A stretch of 15,165 bases of DNA, taken from assembly GCA_050633445.1 (NCBI GenBank), contig JBOEGN010000066.1, positions 1-15,165 of the forward strand, written 5' to 3'. The stretch is from Thalassobius sp050633445. Its GTDB lineage: Bacteria > Pseudomonadota > Alphaproteobacteria > Rhodobacterales > Rhodobacteraceae. The first letter of the stretch is position 1. Every line of letters begins with the position of its first letter. Both the position numbers and the translations under genes were made by a program. Below, piece after piece: positions 13,512 through 15,165 of the stretch. The notes under the pieces are model-generated. The model worked only from the letters and a program-made list of their open reading frames with translations. It was not told where the DNA came from and ran no database searches.

Positions 13512-14252
13512 TCAGCCGCCGCAATCATCCAGAGCGGCAGTCAGGATCGGCGCCAGGCGTTTGGCCCATGCGATCTGCTGGTCTTGGGTTTCGATCAAGT
13601 CATTGCGCAGTTCAATCAGCGTATTCTGGCGTTCAAAGGCGATGGCGTGGCGCGCGATGGCATCTCCGGGCAGATGGCCGCCATAGGGTTCGTTCTCGCC
13701 AACGCACAGATCCGGTTCTTGTTCCAGCCGCCGGATCAAGGGTTTCGAGAACCGCGTATCCGTCGCATAGAGAATTCCGATTTGCCACGGGCGCGGATCG
13801 CGGCCCTGCAATTGCCGGGTGAAGCTGTGAACCGACACAATGACGGTATTTTCCTGCCGTGCGGCCAGCTGCGCCAACGCCGTGTGATAGGGGCGATGGC
13901 ATCGGTTCAACCGCATCTCCAGCTCGGCCTGATCTGCGTGTCGATTGGCGGGAATGATCGTTCCGTCATACAGACGCATCAGCAGGGTCGGGTCATCCTC
14001 GCCGCGGTTCGGGTCGATCACCAAACGCGAGAAGTTGGACAGGATGGCAGGCGCGTTTAGCTCTTCGGCCAAGGCACGCGTCACGCCCGCTGCGCCCACA
14101 TCATAGGCGATGTGGCGATTCATGTCGCCCGCAGCCAGGCCCAACTGGCCATCGTTCACAAAGGGCGGCACCGTGTTTGCCGCGTGATCACAGGTGATCA
14201 GCCAGCGACCGGGCCGATCAGCGCCCAAAATTTCATATGGTTCGTAGGTCAT
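13512..14252 (-). CDS. N-formylglutamate amidohydrolase family protein
   Basis: The 246-residue protein resembles the N-formylglutamate amidohydrolase family (PF05013), Zn-dependent enzymes that release formate from N-formyl-L-glutamate in histidine breakdown. Seen motifs are LITCDHAANTVP (18-29), DMNRHIAYDVGA (43-54), SRLVIDPNRGEDDPTL (75-90), IVSVHSFTRQL and NTLIELRNDLI. No hut genes are nearby, so the physiological substrate may be another N-acyl or N-formyl amino acid; hence no gene symbol. I place the start at ATG 14252; the open frame continues upstream to 14996 but only as a shadow of pyruvate kinase. It diverges from pyk across 138 bases. Confidence 0.85.
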   Translation of the reverse strand: MTYEPYEILGADRPGRWLITCDHAANTVPPFVNDGQLGLAAGDMNRHIAYDVGAAGVTRALAEELNAPAILSNFSRLVIDPNRGEDDPTLLMRLYDGTIIPANRHADQAELEMRLNRCHRPYHTALAQLAARQENTVIVSVHSFTRQLQGRDPRPWQIGILYATDTRFSKPLIRRLEQEPDLCVGENEPYGGHLPGDAIARHAIAFERQNTLIELRNDLIETQDQQIAWAKRLAPILTAALDDCGG

Positions 14253-14306
14253 TAAACATTCACGTCCTTTGCACATGCTGTTAGGGCAAATTGGCAGGGA
14301 ATGGAA

Positions 14307-14335
14307 TTGCCGCGAAGTGTAAGCGCGGTTATAGT
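14307..14335 (+). promoter_or_regulatory. Candidate sigma-70 type promoter for pyruvate kinase
   Basis: TTGCCG (14307-14312) and TATAGT (14330-14335) are separated by 17 bases, a good match to a housekeeping -35/-10 pair, ending about 55 bases before the pyk start. CCGCG and CGCGG inside the spacer form a small inverted repeat. The region between the divergent genes is otherwise AT-richer than the genes. Confidence 0.45.
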
Positions 14336-14390
14336 TAGCGTTAACATGAAAATTTGCGTCCTTTGACGCCAAAGCAATATGGATGGCAGT

Positions 14391-15165
14391 ATGAGACGGC
14401 ACCGCAATGTGAAAATCGTGGCCACGCTGGGCCCGGCTTCGGACACCTATGACATGATCCGCAAGCTGCACGAGGCTGGCGCGGATGTCTTTCGTCTGAA
14501 TATGAGCCACGGAAGCCACGACGAAATTCGCGAACGCCATGCCATGATCCGTCAGGTCGAAGAGGACCTGAACAGCCCCATTGGCATTCTGGCCGATCTC
14601 CAGGGGCCAAAGCTGCGCGTTGGTGTCTTCGCCAACAGCGCCGAGGAATTGGAAGAGGGCGCGGCCTTCCGTCTGGATCTGGACCCTGCCGAGGGCGACG
14701 TGACCCGCGTTTGCCTGCCTCACCCCGAGATTTTTGCGGCGCTTCAGGTGGGCTCGAACCTGCTGGTCAATGACGGTAAAATTCGTCTGAAAGTGACCGA
14801 TTGCGGCGCGGATTTTGCCAATTGCGTTGTTGTCACAGGCGGTACGATTTCCAACCGCAAAGGCGTGAACGTGCCCGATGTTGTGCTGCCGCTGGCGGCT
14901 CTGTCCGAAAAGGACCGCGCGGATCTGGAATTCGTCTGTGAGCTGGGAGTTGACTGGCTGGCGCTCAGCTTTGTTCAACGTCCCGAGGATGTCCAAGAGG
15001 CGCGCGCGTTGGCCAGGGATCGCGCGGCGATCTTGTCCAAGATCGAAAAACCCGCTGCCGTGGAGTGTTTCGCGGACATTCTCGAAGTCAGTGACGGTGT
15101 CATGGTTGCGCGTGGTGATCTGGGGGTCGAATTGCCCGTCGCCGCGGTGCCGCCGATCCAGAAAC
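14391..15165 (+). CDS. pyk: Pyruvate kinase, N-terminal part (cut by window end)
   Basis: Pyruvate kinase makes pyruvate and ATP from phosphoenolpyruvate and ADP, the last step of glycolysis. The visible 258 residues start RRHRNVKIVATLGPAS, followed by FRLNMSHG (34-41, with the substrate-binding Arg, Asn and Ser), ILADLQGPKLRVG, a B-domain (about 75-155), NRKGVNVPD (155-163), LALSFVQRPED, the catalytic Lys in SKIEKP (K217) and VMVARGDLGVE (237-247). The frame is open to the last base, so the C-terminal part lies outside. ATG 14391 is preferred; ATG 14379 is in frame four codons upstream and cannot be excluded. It diverges from the N-formylglutamate amidohydrolase gene. Confidence 0.97.
   Translation, partial: MRRHRNVKIVATLGPASDTYDMIRKLHEAGADVFRLNMSHGSHDEIRERHAMIRQVEEDLNSPIGILADLQGPKLRVGVFANSAEELEEGAAFRLDLDPAEGDVTRVCLPHPEIFAALQVGSNLLVNDGKIRLKVTDCGADFANCVVVTGGTISNRKGVNVPDVVLPLAALSEKDRADLEFVCELGVDWLALSFVQRPEDVQEARALARDRAAILSKIEKPAAVECFADILEVSDGVMVARGDLGVELPVAAVPPIQK

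Noticed and set aside
13008..14060. 350-codon plus-strand open frame
   Set aside because: It is antisense to the DUF1244 and N-formylglutamate amidohydrolase genes and has a low-complexity, Arg-rich composition typical of shadows.
14253..14996. Long N-terminal extension of the amidohydrolase frame
   Set aside because: It is antisense to pyruvate kinase and crosses the divergent promoter region; the family N-terminus begins at 14252.

Overview
The window looks like a chromosomal segment of a marine alphaproteobacterium of the Rhodobacterales (Roseobacter group). The evidence is the alphaproteobacterial 5' end of a 23S rRNA, an FYDLN-type acidic protein (TIGR02300), an Mcl1-type malyl-CoA/beta-methylmalyl-CoA lyase, a DgcN/DgcA pair, a DUF1244 protein, and moderately GC-rich genes with weak Shine-Dalgarno sites. 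No phage, transposon or CRISPR signature was seen. Most of the window is ordinary core genome.

Region 1 (1-1026) is the edge of an rRNA locus on the minus strand: the 23S 5' end, a hairpin-rich spacer, tRNA-Ile(GAT), an assembly gap (NN at 761-762), a duplicated 5' piece of tRNA-Ile, and tRNA-Ala(TGC). No 16S gene is present and the order Ala-Ile-23S is the reverse of the usual 16S-Ile-Ala-23S. The layout across the gap should not be trusted.

Region 2 (1126-4514) holds the FYDLN protein, divergent from a YgjP-type metallopeptidase, followed by a GntR/FCD regulator with a perfect 14-bp palindrome before its start, an unrecognised histidine-rich membrane protein, and convergent accA.

Region 3 (4594-6846) is an amino-acid module: a LysE/RhtB exporter and an Asp/Glu-racemase-like protein 9 bases apart on the minus strand, with a divergent Lrp/AsnC regulator, then a small XRE-HTH protein with two membrane segments.

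Region 4 (6857-11138) pairs mcl1 (ethylmalonyl-CoA pathway/glyoxylate metabolism) on the minus strand with a divergent plus-strand operon, dgcN-dgcA-D-amino-acid aminotransferase. These three can be read as one route: the aminotransferase collects amino groups of D-amino acids as D-glutamate, DgcN acetylates D-glutamate, and DgcA racemises the product to N-acetyl-L-glutamate. The 298-base region between mcl1 and dgcN carries several inverted repeats. A clear terminator bounds each unit (6857-6882 and 11101-11137).

Region 5 (11178-15165) has a dihydroflavonol-reductase-like SDR overlapping end-to-end with a DODA-type extradiol dioxygenase, then DUF1244, an N-formylglutamate amidohydrolase family protein, and a divergent pyruvate kinase cut by the window end.

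The most notable biology is the D-amino-acid operon with its shared control region opposite mcl1. I did not find a clearly new defence or mobile system.
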